DNA of 64,000 nucleotides from Poriferisodalis sp965208895. GTDB taxonomy: Bacteria > Actinomycetota > Acidimicrobiia > Acidimicrobiales > Poriferisodalaceae. How positions within the stretch are numbered: the stretch's first letter is position 1; the number at the start of each line of letters is the position of its first letter. Both the position numbers and the translations under genes were made by a program. Below are positions 1 to 7,834 of this stretch, piece after piece. The stretch is taken from positions 1,550,001 to 1,614,000 of the forward strand of contig NZ_OZ242363.1 in NCBI RefSeq assembly GCF_965208895.1, written 5' to 3'. The notes under the pieces were generated by a model. The model did no database searches. It saw only the letters and a list, made by a program, of their open reading frames with translations, and had not been told where the DNA came from.

Positions 1-1290
1 CAGCAGGGCCTGTGGAGGCGCGACGACACCCGCCAGCGCGAATACACCTCGCTCGAGCCGTGGCTGGAACTTGCCCGCATCTGCGAGGCGGGCTGCTTCG
101 ACGCCATCTTCCTGGCGGACGTGATCGGGCTCTACGACACGTACCGAGGCAGCCCCGACACGTCGCTGCGCGAGGCCATGCAGGTGCCCGTGAACGACCC
201 GATGCTGCTGATCCCAGCCATGGCAACGGTCACCGAGCACCTCGGGTTCGCCTTCACCAGCAACGTGCTGCAGGCGCACCCGTTCACGTTCTCCCGCCAG
301 ATCTCCACGCTCGACCACCTCACCGGCGGGCGCGTGGCCTGGAACGTTGTGACCTCGTACCTGCAGAACGGTGCGCAGAGCCTCGGCTACCCCCGGCTGC
401 CCAAGCACGACACACGCTACGAACGAGCCGAGGACTACCTGGACGTGTGCTACAAGCTCTGGGAGGGCAGCTGGTCTGACGATGCCGTGGTGGCCGACAC
501 CGAACGCGGCGTCTACACCGACCCCGACCGAGTCTGGCCGATCGACCACGAGGGCCCGTACTACTCGGTGGCCGGACCTCACTTGTCGGAGCCGTCGCCG
601 CAGCGCACGCCGGTGATCTACCAGGCCGGCTCGTCGGACCGGGGGCGGGACTTCGCAGCGAAGCACGCCGAGTGCGTCTTCGTCGTGGGGGGCTCACGAG
701 GCCTCGGGCGCATTGCGGAGGACATCCGGCGCAGGGTGAGCGCTGCGGGGCGTCATCCCGACGATGTGAAGATCATCGCGGGCCTGTCCCCCATCGTCGG
801 CGGGACGGAGGCCGAGGCGAAGGCCAAGCACGCCGACTACCTCGAGACGCTCTCGGTGGAAGCGGGTCTGGCGCACCTGAGCGGCAATCTCAATGTCGAT
901 CTCAGCCACATCGACCCCGACCAGCCGCTCGAATCGCTGCGCACCGAAGGAGTGCGCGGGACGGTCAAGTCCCTGCTGGATTCAGCTCGGCCGGGCACCC
1001 GAACCTTCGGCGACCTCATCAAGCTGAACATGGCTGGGCAGTTCCTGGTGGGCTCACCCGAGCAGATCGCCGATGGCATGGCGCGCCGGCTGGACCAAGG
1101 CGTCGACGGTTTCAACTTGGTGTATGCCACCACCCCAGGCACGTTCGTGGACTTCATCGAAGGGGTCGTCCCAGTGCTGCGCGAGCGAGGTCTCGTGCAG
1201 CGGGAATACCTGCCGGGAACGCTGCGCGAAAAGCTCTTCGGCCGCAGTCGCCTGCCCGACACCCACTACGGCGCCGGTTTCCGCCAATAG
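1..1290 (+). CDS. NtaA/SnaA/DszA-type FMN-dependent monooxygenase (5' partial)
   Basis: This frame is open from base 1, so the N-terminus lies outside the window; about 429 residues are present. The family comprises luciferase-like TIM-barrel monooxygenases that use FMNH2 supplied by a separate reductase and attack chelators or organosulfur and amine compounds. Family features seen are the early FDAIFLADV strand, the LDHLTGGRVAWNVVTSY block that is characteristic of the NtaA/DszA branch, and PVIYQAGSSDRGRDFAAKHA in the second half. The substrate cannot be read from sequence. It ends in a normal stop and is followed by a minus-strand SDR remnant. An internal ATG at 121 is not the likely start because homology begins upstream of it. 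Confidence 0.88.
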   Translation, partial: QQGLWRRDDTRQREYTSLEPWLELARICEAGCFDAIFLADVIGLYDTYRGSPDTSLREAMQVPVNDPMLLIPAMATVTEHLGFAFTSNVLQAHPFTFSRQISTLDHLTGGRVAWNVVTSYLQNGAQSLGYPRLPKHDTRYERAEDYLDVCYKLWEGSWSDDAVVADTERGVYTDPDRVWPIDHEGPYYSVAGPHLSEPSPQRTPVIYQAGSSDRGRDFAAKHAECVFVVGGSRGLGRIAEDIRRRVSAAGRHPDDVKIIAGLSPIVGGTEAEAKAKHADYLETLSVEAGLAHLSGNLNVDLSHIDPDQPLESLRTEGVRGTVKSLLDSARPGTRTFGDLIKLNMAGQFLVGSPEQIADGMARRLDQGVDGFNLVYATTPGTFVDFIEGVVPVLRERGLVQREYLPGTLREKLFGRSRLPDTHYGAGFRQ

Positions 1291-1401
1291 CCGACGCGGC
1301 AAGTTCGCACTTGCGCGCTCCTGGCGCCGGATCGCTCGCTCAGCGGAGAGTTGCGGACGGGTTTGGTGGAGGAATGCTGCGCTGGCCGGAATGCGGCCTG
1401 T

Positions 1402-1675
1402 TCAGCCAGCCAACGTGGCCCGTGACGGTCCCCGCAGGGTCACGCCGCCGTCGACGACCAGCGTGTGGCCCGTGATGTAGCGGGCTTCGTCGGTGCACAG
1501 GAATCTGACCGCCGCGCCGATGTCCCAGCCGTTGCCTTCGATTCTCAGCACGCTGGCCCGTCGACGGGCCTCGGCGAGTTCGGAGGGCATGTCGTCGCCG
1601 CCGACGAGCGGCGTCCGCACCGGTGACGATCGCCACCCGCCCGCTCAGATCCGCGCTCGCCCGTGCCCCAGTCAT
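1402..1675 (-). pseudogene. Short-chain dehydrogenase remnant with central deletion and frameshift
   Basis: The minus strand opens at 1675 with a typical SDR N-terminus (LSGRVAIVTGA). After about 20 codons the SDR similarity in that frame stops. Another frame, from about 1620, carries a convincing SDR C-terminus: IGAAVRFLCTDEARYITGHT followed by LVVDGG, ending at 1402. The middle of the Rossmann domain, including the Ser-Tyr-Lys active site (roughly 170-190 residues), is missing, and the two ends are out of frame. The gene therefore looks inactivated by an internal deletion near 1616-1620. It lies between the monooxygenase and homogentisate dioxygenase genes and probably once belonged to the same catabolic neighbourhood. 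Confidence 0.8.
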
Positions 1676-1702
1676 CAGCCAGCCCTCGAACGGGGCGCGC
1701 GC

Positions 1703-3022
1703 TCAGCGGCCACCGTTGCGGCGCAACGTGCTGCGGTCTTCCAGCGGCGTCCATGCATCGGCGTAGCCGTCCTGCAGCTCATCGAGTCCAGCTGCCCAGG
1801 CCGTGGGGATCCACGCGTAGCGGGATTCGAGCATGAAGACGAGCATGTCGGCCATCCGCCGGGGCTCCGGATCAGCTGTGGTGCCGGCGTCGTAGGCGTC
1901 GATGTCGGGGCCGTGAGGCAGGAAGGCGTTGTGGATGCTCACGCCGCCGGGCATGAATCCCTCGAGCTTGGCGTCGTAGGTGCCCTCGATGAGCCCCATC
2001 AGCTCGCTCATCACGTTGGAGTGGTACCAGGGCGGGCGAAAGGTGTGCTCCTGCACGGCCCAACGCTCGCGGAACAGCACAAAGTCGACGTTGGCAGTGC
2101 CCGGAATGTCCGAGGGAGATGTCAGCAGCGTCCAGATCGACGGCGCCGGATGGTCGAACAGCAGCGGTCCGAGCGGACAGTAGTTGCGCAGGTCGTACTT
2201 GTACGGGGCGAAATTGCCGTGCCAGGCCACGACGTCGAGCGGCGAATGGGGCAGGTGAGTCTCGAGCAGGCGGCCGTCGTGCTTGAAGACCAGCCGTGTA
2301 GGCCGATCCTCGGCCTCGTAGCCGGCTACGGGATACAGAAAATCCCGCGGCATCGCCAACGCGTCGACGCCGATGAGGCCCGGGTCAGGCAGACGGAAGG
2401 GCGCCCCGTAGTTCTCGCACACGTAGCCCCGAGCGGTCTCCTCCATGAGCTCGACCCGGAACTTGACGGCACGGGGGATGGTTGCCATTTCAGCCGGCCC
2501 GACGGTGAGCGTGCCCAACTCGGTGACGAGCCGCAGCGTCCCCAGCTGGGGCAGGATCAGCATTTCGCCGTCGGCGTTTGCGAACACTTCGTCTTCCATC
2601 GAACGGTTGGCGAAGTACAGGTGCGTGGCTGCGCCGCATTGGGTATGGGCGTCGCCATTTGCCGCCAGCGTGCAGAGACCTTCCAGCCAGGTTCGGGGCT
2701 CATCTCCGATCCCGACGGGGCTCCAGCGCAACTGCGCCACCGGCGGTGTGCCCTCGCGGCACGGCGAGGTGCGGATGTTGCCCGGATCGATGTCACCAAG
2801 CGCAGTGACGTGGCGCACCGACGGGCGGATGCGGTACATCCACGTCCGCAGCGCATCGGCCCGGGCAACTGTGAAGGCGCTGCCGGTCAACTGCTCGGTG
2901 TACAGGTCATGGGTGACGCGCTGGGGGCTGTTCTGGCCGATCGGCAGCGTGCCGGGTTCAGCCTCGGTGGCGTGCTCGTTGCCGAACCCGCTCTGGTACT
3001 CGATGCCAAAGTCGTCCCCCAT
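1703..3022 (-). CDS. hmgA: Homogentisate 1,2-dioxygenase
   Basis: This is a non-haem Fe(II) enzyme that opens the ring of homogentisate to maleylacetoacetate in tyrosine/phenylalanine catabolism. The 439-residue product has the usual family length (430-445). The N-terminal signature YQSGFGNEHATEA is followed by QNSPQ and MYRIRPSVRH. The iron-ligand region is visible as WYHSNVMSELMGLIEG (His and Glu) and HNAFLPHGPD (second His). No maleylacetoacetate isomerase or fumarylacetoacetase gene is adjacent, so the rest of the pathway must be elsewhere. The MFS gene lies about 57 bp upstream on the same strand and may be co-transcribed. Confidence 0.95.
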   Translation of the reverse strand: MGDDFGIEYQSGFGNEHATEAEPGTLPIGQNSPQRVTHDLYTEQLTGSAFTVARADALRTWMYRIRPSVRHVTALGDIDPGNIRTSPCREGTPPVAQLRWSPVGIGDEPRTWLEGLCTLAANGDAHTQCGAATHLYFANRSMEDEVFANADGEMLILPQLGTLRLVTELGTLTVGPAEMATIPRAVKFRVELMEETARGYVCENYGAPFRLPDPGLIGVDALAMPRDFLYPVAGYEAEDRPTRLVFKHDGRLLETHLPHSPLDVVAWHGNFAPYKYDLRNYCPLGPLLFDHPAPSIWTLLTSPSDIPGTANVDFVLFRERWAVQEHTFRPPWYHSNVMSELMGLIEGTYDAKLEGFMPGGVSIHNAFLPHGPDIDAYDAGTTADPEPRRMADMLVFMLESRYAWIPTAWAAGLDELQDGYADAWTPLEDRSTLRRNGGR

Positions 3023-3079
3023 GGCGGCCAGCCTAGATCGGGCCTCTGACAGCTTCCTTCACGGAGGCCGTGGGCCGTC

Positions 3080-4375
3080 TCAAGGGCCGACCGGACGCCG
3101 GCGGCGCATGGTCATCGCCAGTACTGAGGCGCCAGCGGCGCACACGGCGAACGCCATCCAGACCACGTCGAAGCTGCCCGTCCACTCGATGACGAAGCCA
3201 GCCGCCAGGCCGCCGACACTCAGTCCCGACATGAAGCCCAACATCACGATGCCTGACGCCCGCCCGGTCAGCGCAACGGGGACGCCGGTGATGATGGCCA
3301 GCATCGCGACGGCGTTCCACGACATCATCGTGAAGCCCGCCAGCAGCGACATCGCCCACATGAGCGAGCCATGGACTGAGGTGGCAGCCAGGAGCATCAC
3401 CATCGCGACAACGGTGAACGCCGACTGGACGGCGAGCGCGCTCGCCGGGCGGACCCGCGACTCCGTGAGACGGGCCCACCAGATGCGCGACGCTGCCGCG
3501 ACGATGCCTGCGAGCGCGCTGGCCATCCCAGCCCAAAAGTTGGTCCAGCCCAGCGACTGCTCGGCGAAGAGGACCTGGAATCGGCCGACGCCACCGACCA
3601 CGCCGCCCATCAGCAGCGAAAACCAAGCGATCTTGGTGATGAATACCCGCTCAGCGAACTCCATCCGCTCAGGTCGGCGATGATTGGGCTTGTCGGCGAA
3701 CGCCGCGCCCGGCGACGCGTCGTACTCGGGCTCGCCACCGGCGCCCGGGCGGGCATCGGGCCGCATCCACAGCCCGATGCCGAGGGCGCACACCAGCGCC
3801 ACAGTGCCGTAGATGCCCATGGCGGTCCGCCAGCCGAACCAGACGGCCAGCGTCGGCAGCGTGGAGCCCGACAGGAAGATGCCGAACATGACGCCCGACT
3901 GCTTGAGGCCCGTGATGGTGCCGCGATGTCCTGCGGGGACACGCTCGGCGATGAGCTTGTTGGTCGCCGGGTTGCACCAGCCCTGGCCGAGACCGGCGAA
4001 CGCTGCCGAAGCCATGAGCACCCACAGGTTGGTGGCAAACGCCATGCCGAACATGCCCACACCTGCGGTGCTGATCGTCAGCACGGTAGAGAGCTTCGGC
4101 CCGACGCGATCGGTCAGCCGGCCCGAGAGGGGGGCGAACACGGCCGCGACGACCGTGTTGGCTGTTAGGGCCACGCTGAACGCGCCGGTCGTGATGTGAA
4201 GCTCGGCAATGAGATCAACTGCCATCACCGCCGGCAGCATCATGGGGATCGGGCCGAGCACCATCGTCGCGACCAGCACGAAGTTCAGACCGAGGCGCTG
4301 CATCGGGCTGTCGCCGGTCGATCCGGGCGCTGCAGGCGCGTCTGACGTTGCCCTTGCAGCGTCGCCCGTTGTCAT
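3080..4375 (-). CDS. MFS transporter
   Basis: A 431-residue polytopic membrane protein of the major facilitator superfamily, with about 12 hydrophobic segments after a short polar N-terminus. The loop PLSGRLTDRVGPKLS between helices 2 and 3 is the MFS motif A region. The protein presumably imports or exports a small organic anion. The gene precedes hmgA on the same strand by 57 bp, so an aromatic acid or related metabolite is a reasonable guess but is not shown by the sequence. It is divergent from the hydroxyacid dehydrogenase gene, and the 150 bp between them should hold both promoters. Confidence 0.85.
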   Translation of the reverse strand: MTTGDAARATSDAPAAPGSTGDSPMQRLGLNFVLVATMVLGPIPMMLPAVMAVDLIAELHITTGAFSVALTANTVVAAVFAPLSGRLTDRVGPKLSTVLTISTAGVGMFGMAFATNLWVLMASAAFAGLGQGWCNPATNKLIAERVPAGHRGTITGLKQSGVMFGIFLSGSTLPTLAVWFGWRTAMGIYGTVALVCALGIGLWMRPDARPGAGGEPEYDASPGAAFADKPNHRRPERMEFAERVFITKIAWFSLLMGGVVGGVGRFQVLFAEQSLGWTNFWAGMASALAGIVAAASRIWWARLTESRVRPASALAVQSAFTVVAMVMLLAATSVHGSLMWAMSLLAGFTMMSWNAVAMLAIITGVPVALTGRASGIVMLGFMSGLSVGGLAAGFVIEWTGSFDVVWMAFAVCAAGASVLAMTMRRRRPVGP

Positions 4376-4525
4376 CGACTGGCACCCTATGTCTGCTGCC
4401 CGACAACCGTGCGGCCGCTGTGACTCGGCACAGTTGTGTCGCCAGGCACACCTCGGTCAGCGACGAGGCATCAGCCGCACATTCCCACGAAGGCAGCGGC
4501 CGTCCAGAGTGCATAGCGTTCCAGC

Positions 4526-5539
4526 GTGAATTCTCCCCAGGTGTTGATTCCCGCCGACGACTACGAGCGGCTCGCCGACCGGCTGTCGGCGCTTGACCAC
4601 GACATCGAGCCGCTGCTGTGGAGCCGCGACGGAGTGAGCCTCCCTGACGGTTCGGCGATTGCAGACGCAGACGGAACGCCGATCGGCGAGGCTGGCTACG
4701 CACCCAGCGCCGCCTGCATCTCGATCGGGCTGCTGTTCGGCGGCGACCTAGCGCCCTTCGTCGAAGCCGCCCTCGCTCCGGGGACGCTGCGCTGGACGCA
4801 GGCATGTCTCGCCGGCACTGATGCGCCGCCATTTCAGCAACTGCTGGCCGAAGGCGTGCAGCTGAGTCGCAGCGACGCTCCCAACGACGCCACCGCTGAG
4901 CACACGATGTCGCTGGTGCTCAGTACGTTCGGTGACTGGGCTGGGCGCATCGATCGGCGGCGGGCTGGCACGTGGCTGCAGGTGCCATGGCGGGAGGTGC
5001 GCGGCAGCCGCTGGCTCATCGTCGGATTCGGATCGATCGGCCGCAAGCTTGCCGCGCTCGCCCGACCCTTTGGCGCACTTGTTGTCGGCGCCCGCCGCAG
5101 CGTCGCTGATGACGCCGATCTCGCAGCCGCCGACGCGATGGTCACGATGGAGGCCGTGGCCGACGAGCTGCCGCTGGCCGATGTCGTCGTCCTGACCTGC
5201 CCGCTCACCGATGAGACGCGGGGGCTCGTCGACGCCGATTTCCTGGCGGCCATGCGCGGCGACGCTGTCCTGGTCAACGTTTCTCGGGGCCCCGTCATCG
5301 ACGCTGAAGCGCTGCTGGCGTGGCTGGACGCGGACAACGAGGCCACCGCAGCGCTCGACGTCTTCGACACCGAGCCGCTGCCCGCTGAGAGCCCACTGTG
5401 GAATCACCCCAAGGTGGTGATGACCACCCACATCGGCGGTGCCGGCAGCGGCATGGCGGCCCGCAACGACGACCTGTTCGTCAGCCAGCTCGAGACGTTC
5501 CTCGCTGGCGATACGCCGCGCCTGCTCGTGGCGGGCTGA
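4526..5539 (+). CDS. D-isomer-specific 2-hydroxyacid dehydrogenase
   Basis: An NAD(P)-dependent reductase of 2-ketoacids (337 residues). The nucleotide-binding loop is seen as VGFGSIGRKLA around residue 165. The three family catalytic residues are recognisable: Arg in LVNVSRGPVID, Glu in DVFDTEPLPAESPLWNHP and His in MTTHIGGAGSGMA. The start is GTG at 4526. The exact substrate (glyoxylate, hydroxypyruvate, phosphoglycerate-like) cannot be assigned. The stop is 31 bp before the following LLM oxidoreductase on the same strand, suggesting a two-gene transcript. Confidence 0.88.
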   Translation: MNSPQVLIPADDYERLADRLSALDHDIEPLLWSRDGVSLPDGSAIADADGTPIGEAGYAPSAACISIGLLFGGDLAPFVEAALAPGTLRWTQACLAGTDAPPFQQLLAEGVQLSRSDAPNDATAEHTMSLVLSTFGDWAGRIDRRRAGTWLQVPWREVRGSRWLIVGFGSIGRKLAALARPFGALVVGARRSVADDADLAAADAMVTMEAVADELPLADVVVLTCPLTDETRGLVDADFLAAMRGDAVLVNVSRGPVIDAEALLAWLDADNEATAALDVFDTEPLPAESPLWNHPKVVMTTHIGGAGSGMAARNDDLFVSQLETFLAGDTPRLLVAG

Positions 5540-5570
5540 ACCATGAGAGCTGGATTGTGAGAGCTGCATC

Positions 5571-6638
5571 ATGAAGACAGAGACGCTGCTGCCGTTGGGC
5601 AAGCTCGACCCGGGGCTGCGCGCACCTGACGTGCCGCTCGATGTGACGACTATCGGCGAGGCCGCAGCACAGGTCGAGTCACTCGGCTACGACGCCCTCG
5701 TCGTCGAAGAGACGAAAGACGACCCGTACCAACTGCTCGCCATGGCGGCAGTGGCGACCTCGACGCTGGGACTCGGCACGTCGGTGGCGATGGCGTTCCC
5801 CCGGTCCCCGACAGTCACCGCGCTGTCGGCTTGGACATTGCAGAAAGCCTCCGCAGGACGGGCGATCTTGGGGCTGGGCTCCCAGGTGCGCGGCCACATC
5901 CGCCGCCGCTACGGCATGGACTGGTCGGCACCGGGCCCGTGGATGCGCGACTACGTCGGCGCGGTGCGTGCGGTGTGGCGCTGCTGGCAGGACCGCACTC
6001 CGCTGGAGTTCGAGAGCGAGCACTACAACCTCAACTTGATGGTGCCGCTGTTCGATCCCGGCCCGATCGACCATCCCGATATTCCCGTCCACCTCGCAGC
6101 GATCAACCCGAACATGTGCGGCGTCGCTGGTGAAGTCGCCGACGGCGTCCGGCTGCACCCGGTGTGCTCGCCCCGCTACATCACCGAGGTCATGGCGCCT
6201 GCAGTGGCCCGAGGCGCCGAACGCGCTGGGCGTGACGCCGACGAAGTGGACTGGTGCATGAAGCCGCTGGTTGCTACGGCGCCCGACGAGGCAACGCTGG
6301 CCGTGGTGGCCCGCACGGTGCGCGAGCGCGTGGGCTTTTACCTCTCGACACCCGCCTACCGGGCAGCCTTCGATGTGCACGACTGGACCGAGGAGGCGAA
6401 CCAGGCCGCGGTGCTGTCGAAGGCACAGCGATGGGACGAGATCTCGGCGATCGTGTCCGACGAGATGCTCCACACCATCGCCACCGTCGGCACCTACGAC
6501 GAGATCGGCCGGCTGCTCGCCGAGCGGTACGGCCCTCACATCGACCGCATCGAGTTCTCGATCCCCGTCAGCGCACCCAGCGACGGCGAGCAGCTCTCGG
6601 CAATCCTGGTCGAATTGGGCTCCGCAACCCGTCCGTGA
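5571..6638 (+). CDS. LLM-class (probably F420-dependent) oxidoreductase
   Basis: A 355-residue luciferase-like monooxygenase-fold protein. It shows the start of the barrel (EAAAQVESLGYDALVVEETK), the LGLGTSVAMAFPRSPT strand and ILGLGSQVRGHIRRRYGM, matching the actinobacterial LLM subfamily generally annotated as F420-dependent. The reaction is hydride transfer with deazaflavin F420, substrate unknown. The cofactor is inferred from the family and not visible as a unique motif. It is transcribed with the upstream hydroxyacid dehydrogenase. A plus-strand SDR follows after 113 bp. Confidence 0.85.
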   Translation: MKTETLLPLGKLDPGLRAPDVPLDVTTIGEAAAQVESLGYDALVVEETKDDPYQLLAMAAVATSTLGLGTSVAMAFPRSPTVTALSAWTLQKASAGRAILGLGSQVRGHIRRRYGMDWSAPGPWMRDYVGAVRAVWRCWQDRTPLEFESEHYNLNLMVPLFDPGPIDHPDIPVHLAAINPNMCGVAGEVADGVRLHPVCSPRYITEVMAPAVARGAERAGRDADEVDWCMKPLVATAPDEATLAVVARTVRERVGFYLSTPAYRAAFDVHDWTEEANQAAVLSKAQRWDEISAIVSDEMLHTIATVGTYDEIGRLLAERYGPHIDRIEFSIPVSAPSDGEQLSAILVELGSATRP

Positions 6639-6751
6639 GCATTCGGTCTTCGGACGGCAAATCTCCGGGGGTCTAGGGTCTCGCCGTCGGCCCTCGCCAG
6701 ACGCAGGGCCACGTCAATAGGTGCAACAGCACAGCGATGGGGAGACAGCAG

Positions 6752-7495
6752 ATGGGTGTCCTGGACGGACGGGTTGCGATCATCACCGGCGGCGCACGAG
6801 GGCAGGGCGCCATCGAGGGCCAGCTCTTTGCAGACGAGGGCGCGACGGTGGTGCTCACCGACGTGCTCGACGACGAGGGCGGACGGACTGCCGCGGAGGT
6901 GGGGTGTGAGTACCTGCACCATGATGTGGCTTCGGAGGCCGATTGGGATGCGGTCGTCACCGATGTCGTGAATCGCCACGATCGCATCGACGTCCTGGTG
7001 AACAATGCCGGCATCTTCCAGGGTGCGGGTCTCATGAACACATCGGCTGCCGACTTCGACCGCATGCTCGCAATCAACGCCCGAGGCGTCTTCTTGGGCA
7101 TGCAGAAGGTCGGTGCCGCCATGGCCGGCGCCGAGACGGGCTCGATCGTCAACATCAGCTCGGTCGCCGGCCTCATGGGAACGATGGGATCGTTCGCGTA
7201 CAGCGCCAGCAAGTGGGCTGTACGAGGCATGACCAAGTCGGCTGCGAAAGAACTGGGCCGCCGCAACGTGCGGGTCAACTCGGTGCATCCCGGCTACATC
7301 GACACTGAGATGCTGGCCCAGACCAGCGTGTTCACCGAGGACGACGACCGCACCCGCCGAGTGCTGCGTCAGGTGCCGCTGGGCCGCATCGCCGAGCCCG
7401 CCGAAGTCGGCCGCGTGGTGCTGTTCCTGGCCTCGGACGCCAGCAGCTACTGCACCGGCCAGGAATTCACCGTCGATGGGGGCATGTTCGGCTGA
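6752..7495 (+). CDS. SDR family NAD(P)-dependent oxidoreductase
   Basis: A classical short-chain dehydrogenase of 247 residues. The dinucleotide motif is TGGARGQGAIEG near residue 11, NNAG follows near residue 86, the catalytic Ser is in IVNISSVAGL and the YSASK motif is present, so the active site is intact. The C-terminal TGQEFTVDGGM is typical. ATG 6752 is chosen over the in-frame ATG at 6737 because a GGGGAGA ribosome-binding site lies between them at good spacing and the conserved MGVLDGRVAIITGG begins there. The TGA stop lies inside the first hairpin of the 35-bp tandem array that follows. Confidence 0.92.
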   Translation: MGVLDGRVAIITGGARGQGAIEGQLFADEGATVVLTDVLDDEGGRTAAEVGCEYLHHDVASEADWDAVVTDVVNRHDRIDVLVNNAGIFQGAGLMNTSAADFDRMLAINARGVFLGMQKVGAAMAGAETGSIVNISSVAGLMGTMGSFAYSASKWAVRGMTKSAAKELGRRNVRVNSVHPGYIDTEMLAQTSVFTEDDDRTRRVLRQVPLGRIAEPAEVGRVVLFLASDASSYCTGQEFTVDGGMFG

Positions 7496-7776
7496 GCTTG
7501 CTCGGCCGAACCATCGGACACATCGGCTGAGCTTGCTCGGCCGAACCATCGGACACATCGGCTGAGCTTGCTCGGCCGAACCATCGGACACATCGGCTGA
7601 GCTTGCTCGGCCGAACCATCGGACACATCGGCTGAGCTTGCTCGGCCGAACCATCGGACACATCGGCTGAGCTTGCTCGGCCGAACCATCGGACACATCG
7701 GCTGAGCTTGCTCGGCCGAACCATCGGACACATCGGCTGAGCTTGCTCGGCCGAACCATCAGACACATCGGCTGAG
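7487..7776. repeat. Tandem array of eight 35-bp hairpin units
   Basis: Eight head-to-tail 35-bp units start at 7490, 7525, 7560, 7595, 7630, 7665, 7700 and 7735, with a broken ninth at 7770. They are essentially identical; only the last full unit shows a substitution (atcag for atcgg). Each unit contains CGGCTGAG-CTTG-CTCGGCCG, an 8-9 bp stem closed by a CUUG tetraloop, and the first copy extends to 10 bp (7487-7510). The SDR stop codon is in the first stem. There are no spacers, so this is not CRISPR. The first unit may have been the SDR terminator, later amplified. All three minus-strand frames stay open through it, which is a composition effect. Confidence 0.95.
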
Positions 7777-7834
7777 TGGTCCCGGGGCTGAACTACTGTG
7801 ACCCGCGGGTGTATCCCACGCGGCGAGGTCTGAG

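Noticed and set aside
1493..3049. Long plus-strand frame opposite hmgA
   Set aside because: Antisense shadow of the homogentisate dioxygenase, with no protein family signal.
7487..7776. CRISPR array
   Set aside because: The 35-bp units are directly contiguous with no variable spacers, and no cas gene is near.
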